Assembly: GCA_039025395.1 (NCBI GenBank)
Contig: JBCCOK010000004.1
Span: forward strand, 1 to 64,000
DNA: 64,000 nt
Direction of reading: 5' to 3'
Source: Hoeflea_A sp039025395
GTDB lineage: Bacteria; Pseudomonadota; Alphaproteobacteria; Rhizobiales; Rhizobiaceae
Position numbers and translations under genes: made by a program
Notes under the pieces: model-generated
Databases searched by the model: none
What the model saw: only the letters and a program-made list of their open reading frames with translations
Told to the model about the DNA's origin: nothing
Part shown: positions 45,102 through 54,784 of the stretch, one piece after another
Layout of the letters: every line of letters starts with the position of its first letter
Position numbering within the stretch: position 1 is the stretch's first letter

Positions 45102-45536
45102 CAGAGCGTATCTTGGTTCGATTGAGGGATTAGGACTGGACAACGTCGTCGGCCGACGAAGCGCGCGTCCGCAACCGGCTCAGAGCCGATCCGCGTGATA
45201 TCCCACGTCTCCAGAGCAAAGGATCGAGCCCATTCATCGATGAAAATCAAAAGCTTTGTCCTTTCATCGCGCGCGGATAATCGAACCGATTGCGCAGCCG
45301 CGTGTCCATGGGTGAAGTCGCATCCGCCGCGGGGCGTGAAGAGCGGCGCAAGATGGCTGTCTCGCATCGATTATGTCAATGGGCAACAACACATGTTTTG
45401 CGGTTCCATGTGGCGCTCATCAAATTCGGCGAATGAAAAACCTGTTGCTGCGATTTCCCTTGGAATCAACTTGCGCTATAGATGCGCCGGCTTGTAACAG
45501 CAGCAGCGCACTGATTGCGGACAGCAAGGAAAATCC
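45102..45536. other. Intergenic region upstream of purA
   Basis: These 435 bases hold short open frames on both strands, the longest an 88-codon minus frame (45101-45367, with RTKLLIFIDEWARSFALETW). None has a ribosome site or a family I recognise. The purA promoter must lie here, but no convincing -35/-10 pair was found. AAGGA lies five bases before the purA start. Confidence 0.4.
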
Positions 45537-46835
45537 ATGGCAAATGTCGTCGTAGTCGGCTCCCAGTGGGGCGACGAAGGCAAGGGAAAAATTGTCGACT
45601 GGCTGTCGGAGCGTGCCGACGTTGTGGTCCGCTTCCAGGGCGGCCATAATGCCGGGCATACGCTGGTGATCGACGGCAACAGCTACAAGCTTTCGCTGCT
45701 GCCGTCGGGCGTGGTTCGGGAGGGTAAGCTTGCTGTCATCGGCAACGGTGTCGTCATCGACCCCCATGCCCTGCTTGCCGAGATCGACCGGCTTGCCGGA
45801 CAGGGCGTACACGTGACGCCGGAAAACCTGCGTATTGCCGACAACGCAACGCTGATCTTGTCGTTGCACCGCGAACTCGACGGCATCAGGGAAGATGCGG
45901 CTTCGAACTCGGGCACAAAGATCGGAACAACCCGGCGCGGGATTGGGCCGGCCTATGAAGACAAGGTCGGGCGGCGGGCCGTGCGCATCATGGATCTGGC
46001 CAACATGGAAACGCTGCCTGCAAAGGTCGACCGGATTTTGACCCATCACAATGCCCTGCGGCGCGGGCTTGGTCAGGAGGAAGTGCCCCACAACGCGATC
46101 GTGGAGGAATTGCGCGAGGTATCCAGCCGGATCCTGCCGTTTCGCGAGACCGTCTGGCGGCTGCTTGACGAACAGCGAAGACAGGGCAAGCGCCTACTCT
46201 TTGAAGGCGCACAGGGTGCGCTTCTCGATATCGATCATGGAACCTACCCGTTCGTTACCTCCTCCAACACCGTTGCCGGCCAGGCCGCCGCGGGTTCAGG
46301 AATCGGACCGGGATCGGTCGGCTATGTGCTTGGCATAACCAAATCCTATACGACCCGCGTGGGCGAGGGTCCTTTCCCGACCGAACAGGACAACGATGTC
46401 GGACGCTTTCTCGGCGAAAAGGGTCACGAGTTCGGAACCGTTACCGGCCGCAAGCGTCGCTGCGGATGGTTTGATGCGGTGCTTGTGCGACAAACAGTTG
46501 CGACGAGCGGTATCACCGGTATCGCCCTGACCAAGCTGGATGTTCTTGACGGGCTGGACGAATTGAAGATCTGCATCGGCTACGAGCTTGACGGTGAGCG
46601 TGTGGATTTCTTACCTGCGAGCCAGGGACAGCAGGCGCGGGTGGTGCCAATCTACGAAAGTCTTGAAGGGTGGAAGAGTTCGACCGTGGGTGCCCGCAGC
46701 TGGAATGAACTTCCGGCCCAGGCGGTCAAATACGTCCGTCATATCGAGGAATTGATAGGCGCACCGGTCGCATTGCTCTCGACAAGTCCAGAGCGCGACG
46801 ACACTATCCTTGTGACTGACCCATTTGAGGACTAG
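45537..46835 (+). CDS. purA: Adenylosuccinate synthetase
   Basis: This 432-residue enzyme joins aspartate to IMP using GTP, the first committed step to AMP. The glycine-rich loop GSQWGDEGKGK with catalytic Asp and the RFQGGHNAGHT segment are at the N-terminus. IGTTRRGIGPAYEDK and the guanine-binding TKLD are present. Length is typical. AAGGA lies just before the ATG. Confidence 0.98.
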   Translation: MANVVVVGSQWGDEGKGKIVDWLSERADVVVRFQGGHNAGHTLVIDGNSYKLSLLPSGVVREGKLAVIGNGVVIDPHALLAEIDRLAGQGVHVTPENLRIADNATLILSLHRELDGIREDAASNSGTKIGTTRRGIGPAYEDKVGRRAVRIMDLANMETLPAKVDRILTHHNALRRGLGQEEVPHNAIVEELREVSSRILPFRETVWRLLDEQRRQGKRLLFEGAQGALLDIDHGTYPFVTSSNTVAGQAAAGSGIGPGSVGYVLGITKSYTTRVGEGPFPTEQDNDVGRFLGEKGHEFGTVTGRKRRCGWFDAVLVRQTVATSGITGIALTKLDVLDGLDELKICIGYELDGERVDFLPASQGQQARVVPIYESLEGWKSSTVGARSWNELPAQAVKYVRHIEELIGAPVALLSTSPERDDTILVTDPFED

Positions 46836-46899
46836 GTTAGTGCCGCCAGTAAACAATAACGGGTCCGGTATCACGGGCCGACCAGTATAGAGCGGTTTT

Positions 46900-48414
46900 A
46901 TGGTGGATTTTGTAGCAGTTATCGAAAAAGCTGTTAACGGCTTGACAAACAATACCCCGGAGATGCGCCAGAAAGTCTACGAGAAGGCGCGGGGAGCAAT
47001 ACGCCGTCAGCTTGCAAGTATCAATCCGCCAGTCAGCGAGACGGTGCGGCACAAGCAACTCGCCAAACTCGAAGAGGCAATTCAGCAGATCGAAGAGGCC
47101 AACGCCGATCCGTTGCCGTCAGTCGATGAAGATGCGTTTGCCGAATTTCTTTCCGATGGAAACGTTGACGAAGACGATATCGGCGAAGAGGAAGAGGTTG
47201 TCGCGGCACCGGCCAAACCAATGCGTAGGCCGCCGCGGCGGCAGCAGCCGGTCCTTGGACCGGAAGCCGAGGATGAGGACGATTCTTACGACGATGTCTA
47301 TGCCAATGACTCCGTCCGGTCCGATGGGGGGCGTGTGCATGACGCCGAAGTATCGGAATATCTTTCACCACGCAAAAGACGCCTCGGCGGTACAGTTATC
47401 GGCGCAGTGGCGGTCTTCGTTCTGCTTGTCGCTCTTGCAATGGGTTGGTGGACGTTCGGTGACCGTTTGACCGCGCTGGTTCTTGGAACCGGCGACGGAT
47501 CACAGTCTTCGGAAATCACCTCAAACGATGCGGCGCCGAGTGAGGAAGCTCTTGAAACGAACGTTGTTGCCGGTGATACGGCGGGCCAGCGGGATGCCGT
47601 ATCCGGTGCTGCGCCCACAGACGATTCGCAAAAATTCACGCAGCGTCTTTTATCGGACGGGACAGAGGTCGATGCCGGACCGGGAGCGAATTCGGTAACG
47701 GATGGGGATAGCGAGGGCAGGTCCGTCGCTGCGCTTGATGATGAATCAACCGAAAGCCTTGCAGCCGTACAGCCGGCCCCCGTCGATACACCGACGGTGG
47801 AGCCCGGCGATCAGGCAACTGCACCTGGACAGGCTTCGACGCCTTCGCCGCTGGTGAGCCAGAAGATGTTCCTTTACGAGGAGCGTCTGGGCCAACAGGC
47901 ACCGGCTGCGGAGCAGGGCACTGTTATTTGGAACATCGTGCGCGAATCTCCCGGTGACGAGTTGCCACCGGAACCGGCGATCGAGGCTCAGATTAACGTT
48001 CCGGCCAAAGGCATCAGTGCCATTATGACGATCAAGCGCAATGCTGATCAGTCGCTGCCGGCCAGTCATCTTATCGAGATCGTTTTTGCGCTCACGGAGC
48101 AATTCGAAGGCGAAGGGATCGGCGCGATCCAGAACTTCGCCATGAAACAGACGGAACAGGATACCGGCGACTCTCTGATTGCGGTTCCCGCAAAGATCAC
48201 CGATAGCTTTTTCATGATCGCTTTGAACGATTATGTCGAAGCGGTCGACCTTAATCTGAGACTGCTGAGGGAGCGCAACTGGATAGACCTGCCCGTCAGT
48301 TACGGCAATGGCCGCAGGGCACTGCTTACGATGGAAAAAGGCTCATCCGGCGCCGAAGTCTTCAATCAGGTGATCAGAGCCTGGGAAGCGCGTGCAACCA
48401 GCAGCACGCAATAG
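46900..48414 (+). CDS. Single-span membrane protein of unknown function between purA and rpoH
   Basis: This 504-residue protein has a cytosolic helical start (~1-70), an acidic and proline-rich linker (~71-155) and one transmembrane helix at ~163-186. A low-complexity Ala/Thr/Asp-rich periplasmic stretch leads to a C-terminal folded domain from ~305 (IWNIVRESPGDELPPEP to RALLTMEKG). The middle is likely disordered. I recall genes of this shape beside purA in Hyphomicrobiales, but know no function. The ATG has only a weak ribosome site. It converges on rpoH. Confidence 0.8.
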   Translation: MVDFVAVIEKAVNGLTNNTPEMRQKVYEKARGAIRRQLASINPPVSETVRHKQLAKLEEAIQQIEEANADPLPSVDEDAFAEFLSDGNVDEDDIGEEEEVVAAPAKPMRRPPRRQQPVLGPEAEDEDDSYDDVYANDSVRSDGGRVHDAEVSEYLSPRKRRLGGTVIGAVAVFVLLVALAMGWWTFGDRLTALVLGTGDGSQSSEITSNDAAPSEEALETNVVAGDTAGQRDAVSGAAPTDDSQKFTQRLLSDGTEVDAGPGANSVTDGDSEGRSVAALDDESTESLAAVQPAPVDTPTVEPGDQATAPGQASTPSPLVSQKMFLYEERLGQQAPAAEQGTVIWNIVRESPGDELPPEPAIEAQINVPAKGISAIMTIKRNADQSLPASHLIEIVFALTEQFEGEGIGAIQNFAMKQTEQDTGDSLIAVPAKITDSFFMIALNDYVEAVDLNLRLLRERNWIDLPVSYGNGRRALLTMEKGSSGAEVFNQVIRAWEARATSSTQ

Positions 48415-48437
48415 CTTCCCGAGCCAACCTCATCGTT

Positions 48438-49340
48438 TTAATTCGACACGGACTGTACGGCGGTTGCGCGGTCGTGGGCGGCCTTGCGGACAGCGTGTTG
48501 CACCTTCTCGAAGGCACGCACCTCGATCTGGCGGACGCGCTCACGGCTGATGTCGAACTCACCGGACAGCTCCTCCAAAGTGAGCGGGCTTTCCGACAGC
48601 CTGCGCGCTTCGAATATCCGCTTCTCCCTGTCATTCAGGACGTCCATAGCCGATGCTAGCATAGCGCGACGATCTTCCAGCTCATCCTGACGGATCAGCA
48701 GCGTTTCCTGATCATCGGCTTCGTCAACCAGCCAGTCTTGCCATTGACCGGACTCACCTTCTGCAGCCTTGATCGGTGCGTTTAGCGAGGCATCGCCTGA
48801 AAGGCGGCGGTTCATGGACACGACTTCTTCTTCGCTGACATTCAGCTTGTTCGCGATTTCCGCGACCTGATCAGGCCTCATGTCACCATCATCAAGCGCC
48901 TGAATTTTACCTTTGAGCTTGCGCAGGTTGAAAAACAGACGCTTCTGATTAGCGGTCGTGCCCATTTTCACGAGCGACCAGGAACGCAGAATATACTCCT
49001 GAATGGAAGCCTTGATCCACCACATGGCATAGGTCGCCAGGCGGAACCCTCTTTCGGGATCGAATTTCTTGACCGCCTGCATCAGGCCGACATTGCCTTC
49101 GGAAATGACTTCTCCGATCGGCAGTCCGTAGCCGCGATAGCCCATGGCAATCTTGGCGACGAGACGCAGATGACTGGTCACAAGCTCGTGCGCAGCACCT
49201 GTATCATGGTGTTCGTGGTACCGCTTCGCCAGCATGTATTCCTGCTGCGGCTCCAGCATGGGAAAACGGCGAATTTCTTCGAGATACCGATTGAGACCGC
49301 CTTCACCGGCAGAAATGGACGGTAGAGTATTTCGGGCCAT
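48438..49340 (-). CDS. rpoH: RNA polymerase sigma-32 (heat-shock) factor
   Basis: This 300-residue sigma factor has region 2 GLMQAVKKFDPERGFRLATY, followed by AMWWIKASIQEYI, the RpoH box-like QKRLFFNLRKLK, and region 4 LEELSGEFDISRERVRQIE. It directs transcription of heat-shock genes. ATG 49340 follows AGGGG; the frame upstream to 49382 is not expected in the family. A hairpin lies in its leader at 49391-49411. It converges on the membrane-protein gene. Confidence 0.96.
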   Translation of the reverse strand: MARNTLPSISAGEGGLNRYLEEIRRFPMLEPQQEYMLAKRYHEHHDTGAAHELVTSHLRLVAKIAMGYRGYGLPIGEVISEGNVGLMQAVKKFDPERGFRLATYAMWWIKASIQEYILRSWSLVKMGTTANQKRLFFNLRKLKGKIQALDDGDMRPDQVAEIANKLNVSEEEVVSMNRRLSGDASLNAPIKAAEGESGQWQDWLVDEADDQETLLIRQDELEDRRAMLASAMDVLNDREKRIFEARRLSESPLTLEELSGEFDISRERVRQIEVRAFEKVQHAVRKAAHDRATAVQSVSN

Positions 49341-49390
49341 AGGAGCACCCCTCTGTTTGTTTCGGCTCCCTCTTCGAGGCAAGCCTTAGA

Positions 49391-49411
49391 TGCCTGTGCA
49401 TAATGCAGGCA
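49391..49411 (-). promoter_or_regulatory. Hairpin in the rpoH leader
   Basis: TGCC-TG-TGCA and TGCAGGCA pair around a TAA loop, 51-71 bases before the rpoH start. In Escherichia coli the rpoH mRNA is a thermosensor, but in a different region. Whether this hairpin matters is untested. Confidence 0.3.
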
Positions 49412-49553
49412 CATTCGTAATCCAAGTAGTTACAAAACGTGGCGATATCAAGCCATGCAAATATTAAACGATTTAAGTATCTGATAATAATAGATTAACA
49501 TGTAGAAACGCTCTCTTTGCGGGCGATTGCGCTCGGGCGCGCTTCGATTATCG

Positions 49554-50579
49554 TTAAAGAGCTGAAAAAGCTGATATAATTCCCTTCATGTCTTCGGGAA
49601 TCGGTGCTTCGAAACGAAGGGTGCGGCCATTGCGCGGATGCTCAATCTGCAAGAGCCATGCATGCAGTGCCTGACGTTTCATTCGACGCACCTGCTCGGC
49701 CGCCTTGTGCGGCAGTGTATTGACTTTTGTTTTGAACGCCGCGCCATATTCCGGATCGCCGATGAGCGGGTGACCGATATGCTGCATGTGTACCCGAATC
49801 TGATGCGTCCGGCCGGTTTCCAACCGGCATTCTACCAGTGACGCCAGGGGATCAGCGGGATCTGCGTGGCCATAACGTTCACGGACCTGGAAATGGGTGA
49901 CTGCATGGCGGCTGTCCGTCCTTTGCGAACGCAGTACAGCGCGTTTGGTGCGGTCATTTGCACGTCCCAACGGCGCGTCGATTGTCCCTTTCGCGCGTGC
50001 CAGGCCACCCCAAACCAGTGCCAGATAGGCGCGCTCCAGCGGTCCGTTCCGACCATGATCGGCAAACTGTTCCGAAAGGTGGCGGTGCGCGATGTCATTT
50101 TTCGCAACGACAAGAAGGCCGCTGGTGTTCTTGTCCAGCCGGTGGACGATGCCCGGGCGTTTGACGCCGCCTATGCCCGAAAGCGACGAACCGCAGTGAA
50201 ACAGCAGTGCGTTGACGAGCGTGCCGCTGTGATGACCGGCGCCCGGATGTACTACAAGGCCAGCAGGTTTGTTGATGACAATGATATCTTCATCTTCATA
50301 CTGGATCTCGAGCGGGATATTTTCCGCTACCGGCTCTGCGTCTTCAGCCTCCGGCACGGCAAATTCTACACGGTCTCCCGGCCTGATGCTTTGGCGCGGC
50401 TCGCGCACTGCCGATCCGTTCAGATATACCGATCCATCGCGGATCAGCGCCTGCACGCGGTTGCGCGAAAGCTGTCCACCCAGTGCTTCGGCCATCCACG
50501 TATCGAGGCGGCCGGATGCGCCTTCATTTACGTTCAGCACTTTCTTATCGTCTGCCGCTTGGGTAAAGGGATCAGTCAT
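49554..50579 (-). CDS. rluD: 23S rRNA pseudouridine synthase (RluD type)
   Basis: This 341-residue protein has an N-terminal S4 RNA-binding domain (RLDTWMAEALGGQLSRNRVQ) and the RluA catalytic domain with catalytic Asp in PGIVHRLDKNTSGLL. It has RTHQIRVHMQHIGHPLIGD near the end. RluD modifies helix 69 of 23S rRNA. ATG 50579 gives a normal length; the frame extends to 50783 but that part is antisense to the next gene. It is divergent from a small membrane-protein gene. Confidence 0.93.
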   Translation of the reverse strand: MTDPFTQAADDKKVLNVNEGASGRLDTWMAEALGGQLSRNRVQALIRDGSVYLNGSAVREPRQSIRPGDRVEFAVPEAEDAEPVAENIPLEIQYEDEDIIVINKPAGLVVHPGAGHHSGTLVNALLFHCGSSLSGIGGVKRPGIVHRLDKNTSGLLVVAKNDIAHRHLSEQFADHGRNGPLERAYLALVWGGLARAKGTIDAPLGRANDRTKRAVLRSQRTDSRHAVTHFQVRERYGHADPADPLASLVECRLETGRTHQIRVHMQHIGHPLIGDPEYGAAFKTKVNTLPHKAAEQVRRMKRQALHAWLLQIEHPRNGRTLRFEAPIPEDMKGIISAFSAL

Positions 50580-50609
50580 TGGCAGAAATCCGCGGATACA
50601 GGGGTCGCG

Positions 50610-50984
50610 ATGACTAAGGTGGAACTGGACCAGGAAGAAGAAAAACCGCTCGATCCGGCGATGGAGAAGGTGCGCCGCAAGATGGTCCGGCTTCTGGTCG
50701 TATCCATCGGCATCATGTTTTTGGGAGTTATGGCGGTCCTTGCCGGCGTTGTCTACAGGGTGATGGAGCCGGATGAGACGCAACGGGCGGCGCAGGCCGG
50801 TTTAGCGCAACCCGCGATACCGGCTTCGGTAACAGCGTCCCTGCCTGCTGGCTTTTCAGTCGAGAACGTGGCGCTGGATGGAACAAGAATCCTCTTCTTC
50901 GGGCGCACGGTCGACGGAACAAGCAGCGCCGTTATTCTTGATTTGTCCACCGGAGACATCGTCACTGAAATCGAATTGCGATGA
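50610..50984 (+). CDS. Small single-span membrane protein
   Basis: This 124-residue protein has a charged N-terminus, one transmembrane helix at ~27-48 (VRLLVVSIGIMFLGVMAVLAG) and a small periplasmic domain ending in VILDLSTGDIVTEIELR. It overlaps the following methyltransferase gene by ATGA, so they are co-translated. I do not know a function. The long frame that contains it upstream (to 49866) is antisense to rluD and not coding. Confidence 0.75.
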   Translation: MTKVELDQEEEKPLDPAMEKVRRKMVRLLVVSIGIMFLGVMAVLAGVVYRVMEPDETQRAAQAGLAQPAIPASVTASLPAGFSVENVALDGTRILFFGRTVDGTSSAVILDLSTGDIVTEIELR

Positions 50985-51805
50985 CGATCACTTCCGATCG
51001 GCTGATCCGGATCACGGACCCGGAGGACGCGCGCATCGGCGAGTTTCGCGATATCCGCGAACGCGACCTTGTGGGCAGAGAGGGCCGATTCATTGCCGAA
51101 GGCACCGTTGTGCTGCGTATGCTGTCGTCTTCCAAGAGGTTTAAGGCGGATAAGCTGCTGATCCTGGAAAATCGCGTTGAGGGCATCACCGATATTCTTG
51201 AGCGATTCGATGCCGATATACCGATTTTCGTTTGCAGCCGCAGCGTGATCGATTCCATTGCAGGATTTCCCATGCACCGCGGCGTGCTTGCAGCCGGCAG
51301 GGCCGCTGAAACGCAAGATCTCAATTCAGCGCTTGGAGGGATGGGAGACGATGCGTTGATCCTTGTCTGCAATGGCATATCCAACCACGACAATATGGGT
51401 GGCCTGTTTCGCAATGCAGCCGCTTTTTGCGCCGACCTCGTATGTCTTGACGAAGAGTGCTGCGATCCGATGTATCGGAAAGCGATCCGGGTGTCAGTGG
51501 GTGCTGCGCTGACCGTTCCCTTTACCCGCCAGCTGAGCATCGAAGTGATCTTGCGGACGCTGATTGATCACGGGTTCGACATTATCGCCCTGTCACCCGA
51601 TGCAAAAGTTTCCATCCAGAACGTTGAGCCCGGTCGTCGGTGCGCATTGGTCGTCGGGACCGAAGGTTCCGGCATTTGTCAAAGTGCGCTTGAGTTGAGC
51701 CGAACGATCCGGATACCGCAGGCACAAGACATCGACAGTCTCAATGTGGCTACGGCAGCGGCGCTCGCGCTTTTCTTTGTTGCCAGCGGGCAGGGACGCA
51801 TCTGA
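50981..51805 (+). CDS. SpoU/TrmH-family RNA 2'-O-methyltransferase
   Basis: This 274-residue enzyme has an N-terminal substrate-binding domain (GEFRDIRERDLVGREGRFIAEG) and a SPOUT knot domain with the three family motifs: NHDNMGGLFRNAAAF, VVGTEGSGI and DSLNVATAAALAL. It methylates a ribose in rRNA or tRNA, target unknown. The start overlaps the stop of the small membrane-protein gene by four bases. Confidence 0.92.
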   Translation: MTITSDRLIRITDPEDARIGEFRDIRERDLVGREGRFIAEGTVVLRMLSSSKRFKADKLLILENRVEGITDILERFDADIPIFVCSRSVIDSIAGFPMHRGVLAAGRAAETQDLNSALGGMGDDALILVCNGISNHDNMGGLFRNAAAFCADLVCLDEECCDPMYRKAIRVSVGAALTVPFTRQLSIEVILRTLIDHGFDIIALSPDAKVSIQNVEPGRRCALVVGTEGSGICQSALELSRTIRIPQAQDIDSLNVATAAALALFFVASGQGRI

Positions 51806-51854
51806 CACGGCCCGATGGCCGCTTTTGACAAAGCCGACATCGTAGTCGATGTAA

Positions 51855-53816
51855 TCAGTTTTCCAGTTCTGACTTGGCCCGGCTTGCGAGGCTTACGCGC
51901 TGGCCGCCCGTTGTCTCCTCTGAAGACGCGTCTGATATGATATTGTGAATTGGCGAGGTCTTGCCCTCTCGCTGGCCGGAGAGGCCAACAACGGCCGCCG
52001 CGATCGCTGCCATTTCCTCACGCATCCCCGGATCGGCGCTTTCGTCGTCTGCGTTTTTCAGCTTGTCCACCAGCGCGGCGTGCCGATGACGCAAATCATC
52101 GAGGCGTCCGCGGACGGCGCCGTTCACGTCGCGGTTGTCGGGTTCAGCAATGGCCTGACCAAGGGGCTCTATCAGATTTGCCTGTGCAAGTGCTTCATGA
52201 CGATGCAGCCGGTTGAGTTCATTGCGCATCTTCTTGAGCTGTTCCTGATACTGCAAAGCCGAGGCGTGACTTTCGTGCAGTTCCGTCTTCAGGGTGGCAA
52301 TCTGTTGTTCGAGATCTGAGCCGTGACGGATGGTCGCCTGGCGCTCCTCTTCGCGCCGGGCCTGTTCGGCCTTTGCGGTCTGCACATCCTTTTCGCGTGC
52401 AGATACAGTGTTTTGTGCGTCCTTGAGCTGTCGCTGCAGCCGTTCTCCTTCCGCCTTCAACGCGCTGATCTTTTCCCGGCTTGTCCGTTCCGCCGATTTG
52501 CTCTTGTCGAGTGCGGCTTTTGCGTTGTCGACGCGACCGGCAAGCATTTCGCCATGACGTTGTGCCTGCTTGAGTTCTTGCAACGTCTGGCGCGTCGCTT
52601 CGTCGGCCTCGTTGAGCTGGATACGGTGCGCCTCGATTTTCTTGTCGGCTTCGGCAATCTGCCTCATCCTGTCGTCGAGCAACGCTTGGCGCGCGGTCAG
52701 TTCAATACGTGTTCCGCGGTGCGCGTCCTGTTCCTGCTGAAGATTCTCTTCCAGGTGCTGCGCGGTTTGTGCTGCCACTTCGATTTCACGCTCAAGCCGG
52801 CTGCGTTCAAGATTAAGCGCCTCGATTTCAACAGAGAGCTGGCGCTTCTGGTCCTGCATTTCGTCGCGGACCTTCACAAACTCCGCTTCGCGCTCGGCCA
52901 GCGATGACTGGACCTCGGCGAGTTCGATTCGCGTCGTTTTGTGCGCCTGCTGCTCACTTTCGAAGTTTTGCTGAATGCCCCGCGCGGCCTCGTCAGCGGC
53001 TGCGATATCTGCCAAGAGCTTGTCGCGTTCGCGTTGATGGCTTTCCACCTGCTCTGAAAGTTCCGTCTTCTGTTTTTCGATCTGGTCGAAGGTTTGTTCG
53101 AGAAGGGCTTCACGGTCTGCGAGACTCGACTGCGAACCCGCAAGCTCGATGCGGGTTTCGTTGTGGCTTTCCTGTTCGGCGTGTAGTGATTTCTCTACGG
53201 CCTGCGCTGCTTCGGCGAGGGTCTCGATATCGTTCAAGAGCTGGTCGCGCTGCATGTTTAGCGAGTCGACCTGAGCACGCAGGCTTTCGGACTCCGCGCT
53301 ATTGGCCGCCAAATCGATGCGCATGGTTTCCACCTCGGTGGAAATCGTCATCAGATCGTTGTGCAGGCGCGCGAGTTCCATATTGTCATGACTCTTGATA
53401 CGTTCGTACTGGCGCACGGTTTCCGAAAGGGAATCGACCAATTGTTGCTTCTTACGGTCGTCGGATCGAAGGTCGCCGGCTTGAACGACCAGTTCTTCGA
53501 TATGCTGATCCGCAAGCTTTTTTTCGCCGGCCACGAAGGCCAGATCCGATTGCAACTTGTCTGCCCTTAACTTGCTTTCGGTGCGCAGGCTGCGTTCGTT
53601 CTCGAGTTTCGCATTGAGTTTTGCCGTTTCGCTGGCGAAACCGGCGCGCATGAGATCAGCCTTGCCTTTGATCTCGGCATGACTCAATGGCACCGTCGCC
53701 TCGATCCGTTTTTCAGTCAGTTTGACGACGCGGTTGTAGATTGCGGGGGTCACCAGCATTGCCAAGATAGCAGCCGCCAGAAATCCCAAAGCAAATATGA
53801 GTATAAACTCGATCAC
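51855..53816 (-). CDS. Membrane-anchored coiled-coil protein with three 74-residue repeats
   Basis: This 653-residue protein has one N-terminal transmembrane helix (~4-24) and then an almost unbroken coiled coil to ~540, followed by a polar, probably disordered tail. Residues 183-256, 257-330 and 331-404 are tandem repeats of exactly 74 residues, each with a conserved TRIEL core at positions 39-43 and an EQ-x-x-H just before it. The protein likely forms a long rod from the inner membrane into the cytosol. Function and family are not known to me. It lies alone, convergent with the SpoU gene. Confidence 0.85.
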   Translation of the reverse strand: MIEFILIFALGFLAAAILAMLVTPAIYNRVVKLTEKRIEATVPLSHAEIKGKADLMRAGFASETAKLNAKLENERSLRTESKLRADKLQSDLAFVAGEKKLADQHIEELVVQAGDLRSDDRKKQQLVDSLSETVRQYERIKSHDNMELARLHNDLMTISTEVETMRIDLAANSAESESLRAQVDSLNMQRDQLLNDIETLAEAAQAVEKSLHAEQESHNETRIELAGSQSSLADREALLEQTFDQIEKQKTELSEQVESHQRERDKLLADIAAADEAARGIQQNFESEQQAHKTTRIELAEVQSSLAEREAEFVKVRDEMQDQKRQLSVEIEALNLERSRLEREIEVAAQTAQHLEENLQQEQDAHRGTRIELTARQALLDDRMRQIAEADKKIEAHRIQLNEADEATRQTLQELKQAQRHGEMLAGRVDNAKAALDKSKSAERTSREKISALKAEGERLQRQLKDAQNTVSAREKDVQTAKAEQARREEERQATIRHGSDLEQQIATLKTELHESHASALQYQEQLKKMRNELNRLHRHEALAQANLIEPLGQAIAEPDNRDVNGAVRGRLDDLRHRHAALVDKLKNADDESADPGMREEMAAIAAAVVGLSGQREGKTSPIHNIISDASSEETTGGQRVSLASRAKSELEN

Positions 53817-54006
53817 TCGTTGTGTCCGCGTTTCCCTTAGCCGTAATGGTGCAAGGTAATTCCTCGCCGCTCAGCGCGCGAGTCCCCCGACCCGCCATTA
53901 AGCATGGTAGCGTTAAAGCGTAAAGGGTGTGCGAAGACTTGTTGTGGTCAAGATTAACGGATGCGCCGGTAAGAAAATTTTCTCTTTAGCGCCCGAATGC
54001 TTTGTA

Positions 54007-54606
54007 TCAGAAGGGATTCCACGTCGGTCTGGATGTCAGTTTGAGATAACCGACATTGACGCCGAGCCGCGCACCAACACCAGTGCGTATCGGCACAACA
54101 ATGACGTTGCTGCCCTGCATCACTGTCATCCCGACGCCTGCCACGATGTAAGCCTGACCGCTGAGACCGCCAAAGCGGCCATAGACCTGCTGAATATTGT
54201 GCAGGTCGTAGACGAGCATCATCACCCTGCTTCCCTGACCGCCATAATCGAAGCCAAGGGACGGTCCTTGCCAGTAAACGGGATGCTCGCCGGCATTTTT
54301 TGTAAAGAGCTGGCCTTCGCCATAGGTCAGGCCGCCGATAAAGGCGCCGGACGCTTCTTCGCCCAGTATGTAGCCATTGGGTAGCCCATAGCGTTCGAAA
54401 GCTTTCTCAACGACCCGTGCCAGCCCGTCAGTTGTCTGACCGAAATAGAGATGCCCCTGATCGACCATCTCCTGCATTGTGTACTGGCTGGAGCCGGCCG
54501 GTTGGGTCTGTTGCGCAGAGGCTTTCGAAAGACCTAACAAGGCGACCAGGCACACGATGATCGCCGAAATCAGTGAATTTGTTCGTTTGAAGCGAGGGCG
54601 GTTCAT
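54007..54606 (-). CDS. eipA: DUF1134 periplasmic envelope protein (EipA-like)
   Basis: This 199-residue protein has a signal peptide ending near SKASAQ (residues ~10-31). The DUF1134 barrel follows with GYILGEEASGAFIGGLTYGEG, DYGGQGSRVMMLVYDL and GVGARLGVNVGYLKL. In Brucella, EipA supports envelope integrity and is reported to be under CtrA control. ATG 54606 has GGAG eight bases upstream. A near-consensus CtrA box lies at 54678 between it and the divergent chpT. Confidence 0.88.
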   Translation of the reverse strand: MNRPRFKRTNSLISAIIVCLVALLGLSKASAQQTQPAGSSQYTMQEMVDQGHLYFGQTTDGLARVVEKAFERYGLPNGYILGEEASGAFIGGLTYGEGQLFTKNAGEHPVYWQGPSLGFDYGGQGSRVMMLVYDLHNIQQVYGRFGGLSGQAYIVAGVGMTVMQGSNVIVVPIRTGVGARLGVNVGYLKLTSRPTWNPF

Positions 54607-54677
54607 TTGATCACTCCGTGGCAGCGCAATCGCCTGGCAGCGCTGCGCATACTTAGCCCTATAATCCACGGTGGACG

Positions 54678-54692
54678 TTAACAGTCGGTTTA
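54678..54692. promoter_or_regulatory. Candidate CtrA box between eipA and chpT
   Basis: TTAACAGTCGGTTTA fits TTAA-N7-TTAA with one mismatch. It lies 72 bases upstream of eipA and 93 upstream of chpT. Such sites occur by chance, so position is the main support. Confidence 0.4.
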
Positions 54693-54784
54693 CCAAATGT
54701 GGTGTCTTTGTGGCTGCGGTCATTTTACAATATCGCGATACGGTGAGTCGGCGTGCCCGACCACTTCGACCAGAGGAGTAAGCC

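Noticed and set aside
45101..45497. 88-codon minus and 100-codon plus frames before purA
   Set aside because: No ribosome site, no known family, and they overlap each other; left inside the intergenic entry.
45440..45500. Promoter-like TTGGAA and TATAGAT before purA
   Set aside because: The spacing of 11 bases is too short for a sigma-70 promoter.
49866..50609. Upstream part of the 372-codon plus-strand frame
   Set aside because: It is antisense to rluD; only the end from 50610 has an independent start, a membrane helix and coupling to the next gene.
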